Positions 45,235 to 57,959 of a stretch of DNA of 64,000 nucleotides are shown here, piece by piece. The stretch is taken from the NCBI GenBank assembly GCA_948099385.1, contig CANUEZ040000117.1:1722001-1786000 (forward strand), given 5' to 3'. The notes beneath the pieces were generated by a model. It saw only the letters and a program-made list of their open reading frames with translations. It did not search any database and was not told where the DNA came from. A program made the translations under genes and the position numbers. Numbering within the stretch: the first letter of the stretch is position 1; every line of letters starts with the position of its first letter. Source of the stretch: Fasciola hepatica. Lineage: Eukaryota; Platyhelminthes; Trematoda; Plagiorchiida; Fasciolidae.

Positions 45235-48200
45235 ATGATTCTCGGCCATGGCCGAGACCTCCTTGCAAGCGCACGATCATGGTTTTCAAAGTTACTCAAT
45301 AAGATGGACTATGCACAAATTTTATGAAATAGGAGTCAAAAGTGTCAGCGATGACAAAACACAGCAAGCCATAGTTTGAATGGAATACTAATAATGGTTT
45401 GCCCAGCAAACGCGAGCCGGTTTCGGATTTGCCTTGTTAGTGTGTAATTATTCTTCCGAAGTGGTTCGGAGTGCCACCACTTCTGAGGTTGCCAAGACTT
45501 GCCGATCACGGGCCTTTCAACAGGTTAAATTAGTCTGCTTCCGTTTGGCTAACCTGCTTCCGCAGCAGAGACGATCAACTTAATAGTATATTAACAAGCT
45601 TTTGATATTTTTGGATGCATTTAGTGCTTTTCAAATGCGAAGCGTGCGTCTGAAATAATTTATGGTGACATTCGTTGTGTATGCGGATACCATTTCCATC
45701 TAAAGTAACGTCAACTCCAGACCTATCGGAGGGACCTTCCAACGTTTACAGCTGGTTGGAATAATCTAACCTATCCCACTGGTCTATATTGTGTTGCCAT
45801 TTGCGGGGTAAAAGAGTTGTAGACAAAAAATGACGAACAACTTTCACGTCTTCGATCCGCGTAGACTTTCGCACGAAAAGCCTGAACGAAGCCGAATACT
45901 CACCAGGCACGTACTCCGCTTGCCCGACCGCACATTACCCGGAGCCCTAGCGGAATGAGGAATATAGTGCTCACTTAGGCTCATATATGACCGGTCTACC
46001 AAAGGCAGTCGTATGTTTCTTCGGCCAGTTACAACAAAGAAAATAACCACATTAAACATGGTACACAAATTACCTGTACTAGCTAAACACACAGGCCACA
46101 CAGACCAGGCTACATCAAACAGGAGACAGTGGAATCCGGCCACATTAATGACAACAACTTTGGGGTCCAATCAGCAGCAGTCTGTAGTACACCAGCCAAA
46201 GCAGATTATTTACACCGTTCTGGTTACATTTGGGTGGTGGTTTCCAGCGAGGATACAGGAGAGATCACTAGTGTGCAGTCTTAAAGATGCGTTTATGAAC
46301 AAAAATGGTGCAAGCCGTGGAAGGCGAGTGCTTATTTGGGTTCCGCAAATGGTGTAAGCTCTGAACAGGGAGAAACGGACAAAATCTGTGTGAGAGAGCA
46401 CTCGGGAACCTCGGTGAATACGAGCATAAGAGCATTTCATAAGGATGGTATAAACCCCGAATGTCGTACCTAAAGGAGTTCGGTAAAAGGAGTAAGTTAT
46501 GGAACAGGGAAACATAAAACAAACTTCATGCAGGTGCACTCGGAAACGATGGCGAGAGTGGAAGGAACAGCAGTACACAAAAGAGTGAGTTTAATTTCAG
46601 GATCAGTAACATGCACCAGTTAGAAAACAGAAAGCCCAACTAGGGGTCCTGGATTAGTGAAGAACCAATTTCAAGCCAAATAGGGTTCGTGGAAATAATA
46701 AGCTCTTGCAACGGGTACTAAAGTGGAAGATCTCCAAGTAGACTGGAGCTTTAATAAGCTGTTTTGCTGATAAATACACATTGACTTATTGAGCCTCGGT
46801 GTTATTCCGATTCATTACTGGTAGTGTACATCGTCCCAAAGATGTGGTTCATTCGGCGGGATGAAGGATATGCTGCTATCAATTAGCCGTGTGTCCAGGT
46901 AGGACGGATTATACCCGTGACTGTTATTGGTCTGTTTAGTAGCAGGTTGCGCGTGAGCTGCTACTTGTGCAGGCTCGGACATTATGGCGTGCAGTTGGGG
47001 ATTTTTCTGTCGGGCAGCTTCAGTGCAGTCCCTGTTGCTATGACATTTCCCATTTAGGTCTTTGTCGGTAAGAGTCAAAGTGTAATCCTTAGTTATCTAG
47101 AGTAGAAACCACGATAATGGGTGACGACGAGCCTGAAACAAATGGGGTTTGCGGTCTGGGCGTCAGTCTAGCTGTAAATTATGCTAATAATGAACTAGTC
47201 GGGTTTACGTAAACGGCGCAAGGACAAAGTTTTATTTAAACAGTCGCTGGCACCTACTTCACTTTCTGACTGACTTAGGCCCGCAGAGGGTTGAGCTATA
47301 TTGCTACAATTTGGCAGGGTCGCCTACACCAATTAGGCTGTGCTCGGAGTCCAAAAAAACCTAAGATTTTACAGTTACGAGCAATTAGAGGCAGTAACAC
47401 CCAAAACCGTTTGCTGGCGCAAAGTTTAGGTCAGCGCCGAGACTGTAAGATTGGATTGAAGAAACAATATGTGAGTGAATAGGAATAACCCCCTGCTAGT
47501 ATAGCGCTAAACTTGTTTTCGTCTCTTCTAGTGTAATGGCTATCTCATACTGTATAAGTTTTGAAGGGCAGTAAAGCAAGATTTTAGAAGAAACTATTAG
47601 GGTGTCGGTGGTGATATATTGGAGAAAATTGGTCGCGTGCAGAGACAAGCAGACGTAATTTTGTCAGCCCTCCGACTTTATGGCTCTAGGGCACTGGGGT
47701 CATAATTGAGTATGAGCAAGTAAATCTCATCCACTGGTAATTGCATGGTTGCCGTGACATCTTCGTTGTCATTAGCTTAGTGAAAAGCAAGACAACACTT
47801 GTGTGAAGGCTGGCCCGGAAAACCATGAAAAGTGGGAACAGGACGGGGCTAGCTTTCCTCCGGGTAGCAAACTGCAAAGGTATAAACTCAGTGCTCATGG
47901 TAGGCTGCACTAAGGCCTGCTTTGGGTGGGGAGGTAGCACGAAAAGCACCCACTTGTATCCAGCAAGTGGCGCTCCAAGAATGGTCCACACATTTTTAAA
48001 CGTTTTTATTATGGTTCGAAGTTTTATCACCGTTATACGTTCGACCGTCAGAGAAGGCGGAGCTGCTTTTGGTGAGTGACCACGGCCCCCACGCACCAAC
48101 CGAAATATAGACGGCATGTGGCAAGCCGCTCTGGAAATAGTCAACACAACAGTCAATTCGTAGTAAAGCTGCATCCCGTAGACACATGACACATGTGGAA

Positions 48201-48262
48201 AGGCTGGTATGCATGAAAGACGAAACAGTAGGGTGGTTCTCTCTCCCTCTATGCCAATCGGT
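45235..48262. repeat. Repeat family R, copy 2 (unidentified)
   Basis: Colinear with 12405-14735 in the same orientation, with about 0.8 kb extra near 45430-46330. The longest frame here (47686-48192 minus, 168 codons) is not conserved as a frame in copy 1, so I do not call it a gene. Confidence 0.7.
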
Positions 48263-48776
48263 TACTTTTGGACGTTCTTGTCGTCTCATTGGTGGTCATC
48301 TCTGTGCAGAGAGACAACCACAGCAGAGAATGTTCACAGATGTGCCGCAAAAACACCAGCCATATCTGTGAGGTCAAAAACACCAAATTGGTTTACATGA
48401 GACAAGAACGGCAGGGGCATGTAGAGCCCACCACAACCTGCGATTATCCGATGGGGATCATGCTTACCAAGACTCTAGTTCGCACAAAGATAGGGCACTA
48501 TATGCGGCGGTAATATCGTGACCAAAGAAGGGTCAAAAAAATGGTGGATTCGTTTAGTTTTGGCCGGCCATCTAGGTTTATGGACTCCAGTATCTGAGGC
48601 CTTATACCTAAATATGCCAAGGGCCGCTATGCTGGCTTGCCTCAAAATAATTATTTGATGGTAAGGAACTGAGACTGTTTTGCAGTCCAACGTTATGGGA
48701 ATGAACCTTTGGGTCCCTGCATTGTTTACTGAGTTCCCCAATTGTTGTTGAGAGGAGGCCGACCATATGAGTCTAA

Positions 48777-49397
48777 TTTAAATTAGGATATTTAAAAAGG
48801 TTTCACGCTTTATTAGTATACTAGTCCTTTCCAAATGGCCTGAGCCCTTAAAATATAAGGACTGCACATCACGGTTCGTTTCTTCCACCGTTAGAGCTAA
48901 GCATATTTCTCATCTGAAAACCATCGATGTTGGTGATACTGCTCGAATTGGTTTTGGTAGCTTGTTCTGCAACAAAGCGTACTTGTTGATGGAGGGGCTT
49001 GGTCTAAGCGCGAGCCTTGGCAAGGGACGGAAACCAAGAACCAATGGTTACGTGAGGAATATTGAGAAGGGCCCTCACCTGAGAAGCTGAACTGAATGGC
49101 CTGTTTTTCAAGATACTGTGGAAGAAGAGGAGGTTAATTCTTGGGCGGTGCAGCCATGAAGGATCGGTTTCAGTTAGATCACAATGTTCTGTTTCGCGAA
49201 TGCCCGTTGTACATTCTCATACACTGTTCGGTCTCTGTCGCGTATTCGGACAGATGATTCAGTCATATTCCAGAAGAGGTTTGACGTGGGACTTAAGAAT
49301 GCCTACCTTACTTTCCCGTAACAAGGTTGAAAATTCCTCATCCCGTAATCTACATAAACTCCTTGACTGATTTCGGAGTGCCCTCTGCAATCCTGTT
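48777..49397 (-). pseudogene. LINE-A RT C-terminus (right arm copy)
   Basis: Mirror of 41960-42580 with the same stops. Confidence 0.7.
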
Positions 49398-49764
49398 CGT
49401 GCTGATACTCTTTTGCGATCGGCAGTCGTTCTATATCGGACGTTTTTAGTTTTTCTTCTTATAGTTGTGCTTTCTCACTGGACTAAATTTTCGAATGTTT
49501 AGTACCGCAGTAGTCACACCAAATCCATACGGTTTTGTATAACTACTGTCCGGTTCCGATTCCTTGCTCAAGTCGACGGATCATAGATTTTCAGTTATTT
49601 TACCTTGCACTATAGCTGCCATTTTCAGAAAATCGTATCAGGGGCCTGTTACTGACTTGTGCTCTGACCAGAAAAACCGCGTCCATACTTGACCTACTGT
49701 TAATAAACGGCCCGTGCTTTTGGTACTCACACATGAGTTCGCGTGTCAACTCTGGCATAAGCAT

Positions 49765-50467
49765 TCAACCTGGAGCAACTCGAAATAAACAGGGATTTTC
49801 TGGTAAAATTGGACGTGACCCGACCATTGTGAGCTCCTCCAGTATTGAAGGCTCTTTTACGTTCTCCTTAGATGCACAGATACTGACACTAAGACCATGA
49901 CAGCCAAGCTCGCCCCGGAAAGTGAATGGACCTCGGAGCAAATGGCTGGTATGTTTGAAAAAACACGACTTTCGTGAAATGGATCCCAGTTTCCCCAGCA
50001 TCAAACAATCTTGCACCAGTAACTGAGTTGTTACTTACGCGAAAGAAGTAGCTTCAGCGCTAGTTGAAAGGAAATTAAGGTAACTATAGACACAAAAACC
50101 GCTCTCCATTGCTTACAGGTCCAAGTATTCACAGATTACCTCCAAATCTCTCACAACTCCGCATAAAACGAGGTTGGCGCGAAAGGGTGAGAAAGTAGCC
50201 TCAAAAAGGCGGTCTGGCACCGGGAATTCCTCCGGCGTCGGTTATGGGTCGTATGGCGGCTGCCACAAGAACCGCAAGGTGACTCTATCACGATCGGATT
50301 CTTTTACCGCGTAATGGTCTCCTCCGTCCGCTGAAACGGCCACCTTTTCCTTGTGGAACCGCAAAAGTGAGCCCACAAGATTGGCTGTAGTATCAGAGCC
50401 TGATAAATCATACTGAGGGTCCGGCCTTTTGTTCGGCTGTGCAATCCGGGGCAACACGCAATTCCTC
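49765..50467 (-). pseudogene. BEL/Pao RT fragment (right arm copy)
   Basis: Mirror of 40890-41592. Protein pieces are identical to the left arm. In this copy the Pao A17 region does not follow on the spacer side. Confidence 0.7.
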
Positions 50468-51068
50468 CAGCCTCTTTGGTTTCAGAACAGCGTGGTGCGG
50501 CAAGTACCACCAAGGTCGATATTCACAACTCAGAAGCTGCGTCGGTGATCTTTTTGCCTAACTCTCGGCTATAGTTTGATCCATCGCTTTTGTGTGTCTC
50601 ATCCACAGGCCTGCCAAGCCACGTTTCAAACACTGCAATCTGTTTAGCGTGGATCCTAGGTTGCTCAACCCTGGTATTACATTATTCCTCCATCGTTGGG
50701 GAACTGTAAACTACCTCTGTATAAAACATGCGTCCTCAGTCAATGCACTTTTGTCTAGTAGCTGCCTGCCCCGAATTCCGCATCATACGCTTTTTGTATT
50801 CATTCTATTGTTAACAATCCGCCCTGAGTTATTCAGTATGCCGACAAGCGCTGATGCGTTCTGAAGTTGGTGGGACCAAATACTGCCCAACCTAACGGCG
50901 TACAAACCGCGTGGGGATGATCACGACCGCCCAGTATCAGAACGTAAACCCGATGAGCCTAAGATAAGTAGGGCGATGTTTGGACGCCCGCCTTTAGGAC
51001 AACTGCGAGAATCTTTAAAACTCCCGGCCCACGGCCGGGGTCCGCTCAACTAAGCTTTAGTCCCATGC

Positions 51069-52500
51069 TCACCTTAGATGAGATTTCCATAATTCTCACC
51101 AAAGAAGGAGGATTAAATCTTCCTGCTAAGGGTGTGCGGATGGCATTTCTTAAAATCCATGCAGCTTATTCCAAAATGTATGATATCTTTCCGAGTTAAC
51201 AGCTGTATCTCCTGTTGTGGAATGCACGGTGAGATTCCTATAATATTCCCCAAAGTGGAGAACGTCAATTTTTAAGGAATCATGAAGGGGTATCCAAAAT
51301 TTCCCGCCTGATGAGCTTGAGGAGCCGAACAAAACCTTCAGGATTACCGCGTCTACTGATAGCCATTGTCCACATCACAAGGCGCAATGAAGCTTTTAGC
51401 CCTCTGTTATCTGCAGTACTGGAACATGATCCCTTTGATTATGTTTCCAGCCCTATGTAACTAAAAAGAAACGCCCTACGCTCTTCGAAACTTACTCTCG
51501 ACTGTGTATCTGAGCCTCGGGCACTGATTGGCTGTTCATTACATCCTGGTTTCAATGAATACTCATTAGCACACCTGATTTTTGCGGGAAGGACATGACA
51601 ATAATGCCAATGAATACGTCCTACCTTCATGAGGTTCTGGGCCCTCATCTTGTAGGGAAAGTCCTCATTGACCGGTCTCCACCGTGGAGAAGAACCCATT
51701 CAACACCGGTAATTGTGGTCTGGCTATTCATAGCTCTTTTGTATCCGGAATACTGGAGAGAGTGGTACAAGGTCAAACGACTTATTATTTACAGAATCGA
51801 TCTTGTCCCCATTGACCATTACGGCTTCCTGTAGTCAGGCTCCTGCATGAAGTGCCAGCTTAATTTTCTCATTTTGATCAAAGATGCTGTTTACAAAGGT
51901 AAATCACTTTGCTGTATTTTTCTGGACGTAGAAAAGCTTTTATCGGGTTTCCCGTACGATTTTCATATATGGACTCTACCTGTGTCCGGTCACCGGCTCG
52001 CTGCGTGTGTGGATCGCCTCGTATTCTTCAAACCGATCCCAAATTATCCTAATATGTAGATATGGGGCGCGACCGACTTCTATCACCAGTGGTGTAATAC
52101 AGTGCTGCGTACTAGGCCCACTGCAAGTTTGAACGACCGTCATCTTTCCTACAGTGCTCCGCGGCACCCCTTTCTCATTTTCGAAAATGTCACCAGATCA
52201 AAGTCAGCTCAAGATAATAATCTCTTTATCCCCTTTTTATTTCACTTCCATCGCCTGCAAGTATTATTGTGCCTAACATGGTGGATATTGTCCTACAAAT
52301 CGAGACAAAGACCCAAGAGTGCAAGCAATCGCACCACTTTACGGCGAGATCGTTATTTGTTGCAGCGAACTATTCTTGTGTTCTTATTAATTCGTAGCCT
52401 TGAACACTGAAAAATATTCCAAACTATCACCGTATCCCACCTTTTCTGCTTCCCATCCGGGTCCCGTTTAACTAGTAACCATTGCTTGCTTTAAACCTTC
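51069..52500 (+). pseudogene. LINE-B reverse transcriptase remnant (right arm)
   Basis: RT start at 51069-51190 (LTLDEISIILTKEGGLNLPA, MAFLKIHAAYSKMYDIFPS), a fingers piece at about 51705-51790 (GNCGLAIHSS, GILERVVQGQTTYYLQN), then GKSLCCIFLDVEK (51895), PVTGSLRAWIASYSSNRSQIILI (about 51980-52050) and SGVIQCCVLGPLQV followed by VLRGTPFSF (about 52090-52180). These are the landmarks of CR1/jockey-like RT: LDVEKAFD, SNRSQ, GVIQGSVLGPLLF. The FADD box is destroyed. Frame changes and stops show it is inactive. The tail should lie towards 53932, but I could not place it. Confidence 0.75.
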
Positions 52501-53932
52501 TACCACTTATACGATTTCCCAGGGAGCGCAGAAGGACACCCGGTTGTCATCAGAGCGTCCCTTAGGACCAGTGGAAAAATAACCTCAGTGCACCCAAAAG
52601 CTCACAAAGCTGACAGAGGCACCTGATATTTACTCATAAACCCCTCTTTTTACAGTGAAGATGTACGATAAGCGATGTTCCATAATATTTAGGCGTTCCG
52701 CTCCGAATGTATTTGAGCACGCAAATCTTCCTGGTTGTCAGTGTGTGAAGACTTCAAAGCTTCCCTTCGATAAGCAAAAATCACAGCAACCGTTATTACT
52801 CACTTTCCATGGCCGGCTTATTTTATGTCCCGATTTCAGATATATCATCCATATGGAGAACCTCTCTCATGGCTGCCAGCTTAGGTTGGTACTCGTTTGG
52901 TGTTGCTGCTCTGAGTTCGCTTTTCGACACTCAAAATTATATAATTGATTTTAAGCCTTTTTGTGGACATGAAGGTTATCTCGCCGTCTTTTGTGATCAG
53001 ATAAGCCGAGACTGACAGTGATTTATCGCAGGGTGTTTGCTGCAAGAAGTATCTGTTCTTTAAAAAGGAAAGTCTGGGAAGACACAAATGATGCCAATGT
53101 CTCCTGGAATATAATCACCTACGACGTTTTCGTGTGCACCACGTGGGGATATAGTGAACCAAACAAAAGATTTCCGGATCATATGTTTTATCTCAAAGTG
53201 GTAATTTGCATTGTCCGTGATCAAAACGAGATAGGCAGTTGCAGTTGCTTCTAAATAAAGGAGTGGAAACTATTTCTCAGAGTGTATGTTGAATTCGGCA
53301 AGCTAATGCAAGATTGCTTTTTCAAGAAATAAAGTGAAGGGGTCCGAGAACTTCAGCTGTCCGCAAATACCGAGATTTTCAGAGTAAACAGATGCCGTCA
53401 CAAAACGCAGGTTTCTTGGGGCTGGTGTACACTTTGTCAATAAAAAACAATTAAATGCGATGAAACGTACAGGTTGTTGCAATCGTCAGTGAATAACTGT
53501 CCGCAGTCATCGCCACAAGAATACATGATATATTGGTGAATGAAAATTTAGGCGGGGCCATGCCATTTCCAAATGTTGAAATAAACAATCTGGTTTGTTC
53601 GCGCAATTTAATGTCTATCGTTATTGCTCGCAAGCTTGCAAAAGTGACTTTTATTCTTTCCATGATATTTTGTAAAGTGTCAATTGGGATGCAATACGGA
53701 GAAGAGGCTTGATAAAACACTGTGGTAACCGATTATAAGCATAAGCGTACTTTCAATAATGTAATAGATAATGCAAAAATCGGTTCGTTGTATGCCCTCA
53801 GGGCATTATTCCCGCTGAAAGGTATATGCGAAATTATGGGTAATGTAATTTTTTCGCCAGTGGCAAGTTCAAGTTAATATGTATGACAACAGCTTATTGA
53901 TTGGGAAGGGTAGGTTAGGTAGAAATTGGTAT

Positions 53933-55307
53933 TTAATAATAATAATAATGGTTTATTTCGGAGACGCCCGAGGCATGCCTGGTGCATGATGAACTGTTAA
54001 CTAGTGATGTAATAAACAGACAAAACCCTTGAGAGTGTAGAAATTCACATGAAAGAAGTTGGAAAAAGAGGCTTAGAAGGGGGAGTAACGTGGGATGAAA
54101 GTATGGCAACTGTATGCTCGCCAAAGAAAATGTACTGGGTTTAAGTTGACCTATGGGCGCATCCAGATGGATGCCTGGTGAGTTTGAAAAGTCAAGGTCA
54201 GGTGGGGGATCCGGCTGGTCGGTATAGGGACATCTGAAAGCTGACTGACATTTATGAGGAAGGCTAGAAATCGGCATAAGAAACTGAAGTAGTTGGAGAC
54301 GATGAAGAAAACGTGAGATTCACTGCAAAGGATTAGGTAGCAACGAAGCATTGGTACTCTGCAATAGATGGTCGGCAAACAGGGCACAAAACTCATTGTA
54401 AAGCAGGGAGCGAGCAGAATGAGACGTCAAGGGTGGATCAGGTAAAAATAGTTCATAGGAATTGGACACAGTAGGTGTGAGACATAGATGTAGAAGGAAT
54501 GGATGCATGTCATGGCGGTCAGCGGGATGATAGCAAGAGAGATGGCCTGTGAGGAACTGCAGGATACAGAGGGAATGCATACATACATATGTGCGGTTGT
54601 TTATATATATATATATACATATAAGAGAAGCCGGATCAATAACAACGGAGTCCTAGAAAGAAATTATCAGTTATTAGGAAGGGCAGGTTAGGTTAGGTCG
54701 AATGTTTGTAGAATTAACTTTGGAATATCGCGGTGAATTATCTTCATGACAGGTGAGCTTGGCGTATCAACAGAGAGAGAGTGGAGAATGCGGAAGCACG
54801 GAAAAGACGACAGCTGAGGAGCAGTTCAATAAAGGGAAGATGAAGAAAAGTATCGAAGTGAACATGTAAGAATGGATCTAATAATCCGATTGATGTAGGT
54901 GAGACATGTGGTGTCGGTCAAGAATGGGAGAAGCATTAATAAATGGGCTTACATTATTCAGCATGAAGATGGTGGCGATGGAGGTGGCTAAGCAGCGCAG
55001 AGCGATTGTGCATACAAAGTGTGGAAAGTTACCTGGGGGTAAAACTGTCCGTGGTGCAGGATGCGGCAGCTGTGACGACAAACAGCGTGAGAGAGAAATG
55101 AGCACAAGGGGTACCAGAGGGTGATATCAGATCAAACGGACTGAAGCTGTGAATGAGAACCATGACGAAACAGTGATTTTACATTAGATGGCAAGTGAAA
55201 AAGCAGAACGGTCTGAAAGGCACACATAAAATGCCTGTGGCAAACAATAAACGAAACGGGAGATGGGAGCACGGGCAAAACTAACGGGAACGAGAGTGTT
55301 TGCCCTA
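53933..55307 (-). mobile_element. 5'-truncated LINE 3' fragment (right arm)
   Basis: Mirror of 36050-37424, ending in the family tail at 53980-53933. It lies head to head with LINE-2, which starts just to the right. Confidence 0.75.
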
Positions 55308-57197
55308 ATGATTTTCGGCGATTTTCACCTGAAAGCCCCTTAGACCTCAACTGAGTGTCGGAATTGTTTCAGAAAGGAAGCTCAGCTGACTTTCAGAGGA
55401 TACCCAGGTGACGGTCACGATGCCTGAATTCTCACTCAAAGTGTACCTAGATTTGCTCTATCTAAGGACCCTCTAATATCGCGATCTACTCATCTGCCCC
55501 GTCTCGATTGTTCCTAACTCCTCATTAATCGATGTCTTAGTTCTTCTCCTTCGGTGCTTACTTACGCCATCTGTCGCTGTGGTCCTCAGTCTAGTGCCGC
55601 AAACACTTTAGCCAGTTTGTGAATATATATGCATATATATATATCGATTACTCTCATATAACTTTTTTCTAGGCTTAGCTTTTCCATCGCAAACTTTACT
55701 CTACATGACGATCCCCTTCATTTTTATTCTTCCTGTAGGTGAGACCCATATAGCAGCGCAGTCGTCACCATAGTCTGCCCAAGCTCCAACGTAGCCTCAC
55801 TTTCTTTTCTCACCTACCCATTTTCGCCCCACTACCCTCTGACTTACTTGCCACCACAACCAACAGCACAATATTCACCGATTATCTACTGTTACCTACC
55901 TCACACCACGGCCTGTCTGCATACTCTACGATGTCCTACTATCCAGTCTCCGTAACCCATCTCGAATAATGGCGGTTGATCGAATTATCGGGGCACATCT
56001 ACTAGCTGCCTTCCCCGTACTCCTCTCATCGTCACATCACCTGGGCCCCGTAATTAGTGCTTGGAACACCAAAGCTGCTAGGTTTGAGAGGCCTAAACAA
56101 GCCAAATCCTACGCAGGATTGGATCCCTCTCGGTCTCTTTCGTCGATGTAGCCAACTTCTTATCTTGCAAATCTAATGACAGGAGAGGAAGCACTGCAGA
56201 AATTAACAAACTTCACCTCGTCGACGAAACTCCACTGAAGATTTCCCTCTTAATAAGGCTCAGTGAGCCCGCGTCAACCACGGGCACCCACGTGCTGGCG
56301 TCGGCGGGTCACCTTCTCTGGCCCACTACAACCAAAATCTACCACCCCACTGCTAGCCTCAAAAAAGCCGTGGCTTTTAAAGGCCCTGACTCCCCACCCT
56401 TATTTCCAATCAAACAGTGTCCCATTGTAAATGAAAACGCATTAGACTGCCTAAAGTGTCCCAGCGCTTTAAATGTTCGCTGCACTTAGTCGCTTCCTTT
56501 TCGCTCTACAAAGACTTCAAGACGTTATTCGATAAAACATCTTTTCAAGGGGAAATAACTTGAACACCGAAATATGACACCGCACTACCCATCCACACAG
56601 ACCCGACTGATCCCTATGCAAGGCCTATATGCATGATGCCATCAGCGGATCCAGCACTCTCTGACGTCTACTGGCGAAAAATTTACCAACATTCAACTGA
56701 TATTGTACCCCGGCCCCATTTCTGCGCAAAAGTTCCCCATATAACATCCCTACCAGAAGCTTCTGCATCCAAGTACTTCAACCATCCTTCCATTTGCTCT
56801 AGACAGCACTTTACTCCAATATCGACCTTAAGCTCCCCGATCGTAGCCCCGACGCCAAAAATCGATATCGCCTCAACCCCCAACCTCCGCTATACTAGTT
56901 CCTGCCTGTGAACCCGACTTCCGCTGCGTGATAATAACCGTCGCCCTCACCCTAAAGACTGCGCTCATCCCACACACGGTGCACACTGATCTACCTTGCC
57001 TAGGCGCTCCATGCCAAGTTTCTTTGAAACCACCTGCGAGCATACCGAGAACCCCACCTGCCTACTTTCGACTAATTGCTTATTTCGTTTGTCCACATTC
57101 GCTCATCGGTGAAGTTCCTTGAAATTCCATCTTCCTTCCTAATGAGACATTGGTGTTTGGACTATTCTCCAACTTCGTCTGAAGCTGTCGAACCTGG

Positions 57198-57660
57198 TTG
57201 CTACAGCAACCGTCCCATCTGTTCGTGTGCCACCAAACACCTTACCTCCCTCCCCTAACCCCCGCTTCCTTTCCCCCTCGTGACAAAATGCGACGTTCTA
57301 ACAACCCATTTGCCCTGCCAGCGTATACTCCTTCATTCTCACCCGGCCACCACCCCCTACTTAGCAGCCTCACCCTGTCCCAGTCATTCCCCCCAACTCC
57401 TCTCCTTTAATTCCTGCCTACTCCTGAACTACCATATAAGCATAACAAAAACGCCCAGGATCGGACCTCCGTATTTCGCCTCTCCACCCCACTTATTCCC
57501 CTCTCCACGTGGAAACCCATATATCCCTTACGATCCCTCAATCTTTTCGCAACTAGCCAGTCATATCCTAGCTCTCAAGCCCGAATATTTCGGCTTAACT
57601 GACCTATGTCCCCCCAACCCTACGTTCTTCTACTCTCCCTACACAAGTACCATCTAACGG
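57198..57660 (+). pseudogene. LINE-2 ORF1-like proline-rich remnant
   Basis: Overlapping frames rich in Pro, Ser and Thr (for example PPRDKMRRSNNPFALPAY and a 125-codon frame at 57280). The composition and position before the endonuclease resemble the second half of LINE-1 ORF1. No nucleic-acid-binding motif can be named. Confidence 0.4.
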
Positions 57661-57959
57661 ATGTTATCCGCTGGTCGCAGCCATTATTTTCTTGACCCGT
57701 GCCTACCAAACCCCCCGCTCTATCGCCATTCACTCTGTGGAATACGTCGATAGCCTTGCAGACCCATTTCATTGATAACTCGCAACAATCGGCGGGGCCT
57801 CATACTAACGCTTTCCCCATTTATTTTCCCCTTCCAACATCATCTCCCCTCCAATTTTCGACGGAACCTCACTCCAATCGAGACACAGTTCTCACCGCTA
57901 CAGCAATACCATAGTCACGCACTATACATCAACACTTTAGGTACCTCAAAACCGAATTC

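Larger units (their letters stand above)
42873..48482. other. Spacer of the large inverted repeat (5610 bp)
   Basis: Single-copy relative to the arms: Pao-3 remainder (42873-43980), an unassigned part with a hairpin cluster (43981-45234), repeat R copy 2 (45235-48262) and about 220 bp of unassigned sequence. Its right end (48482/48483) looks like a recombinant junction because nothing recognisable crosses it. Confidence 0.9.

Noticed and set aside
47686..48192. 168-codon minus-strand frame in repeat R copy 2
   Set aside because: The frame is interrupted in copy 1, so it is not conserved as protein.
51307..51335. Hammerhead-like CTGATGAG followed by a short stem and CGAAC (also mirrored near 40023-40050)
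   Set aside because: The core has an extra base and no flanking stems I and III; the segment lies in the broken LINE-B RT region.
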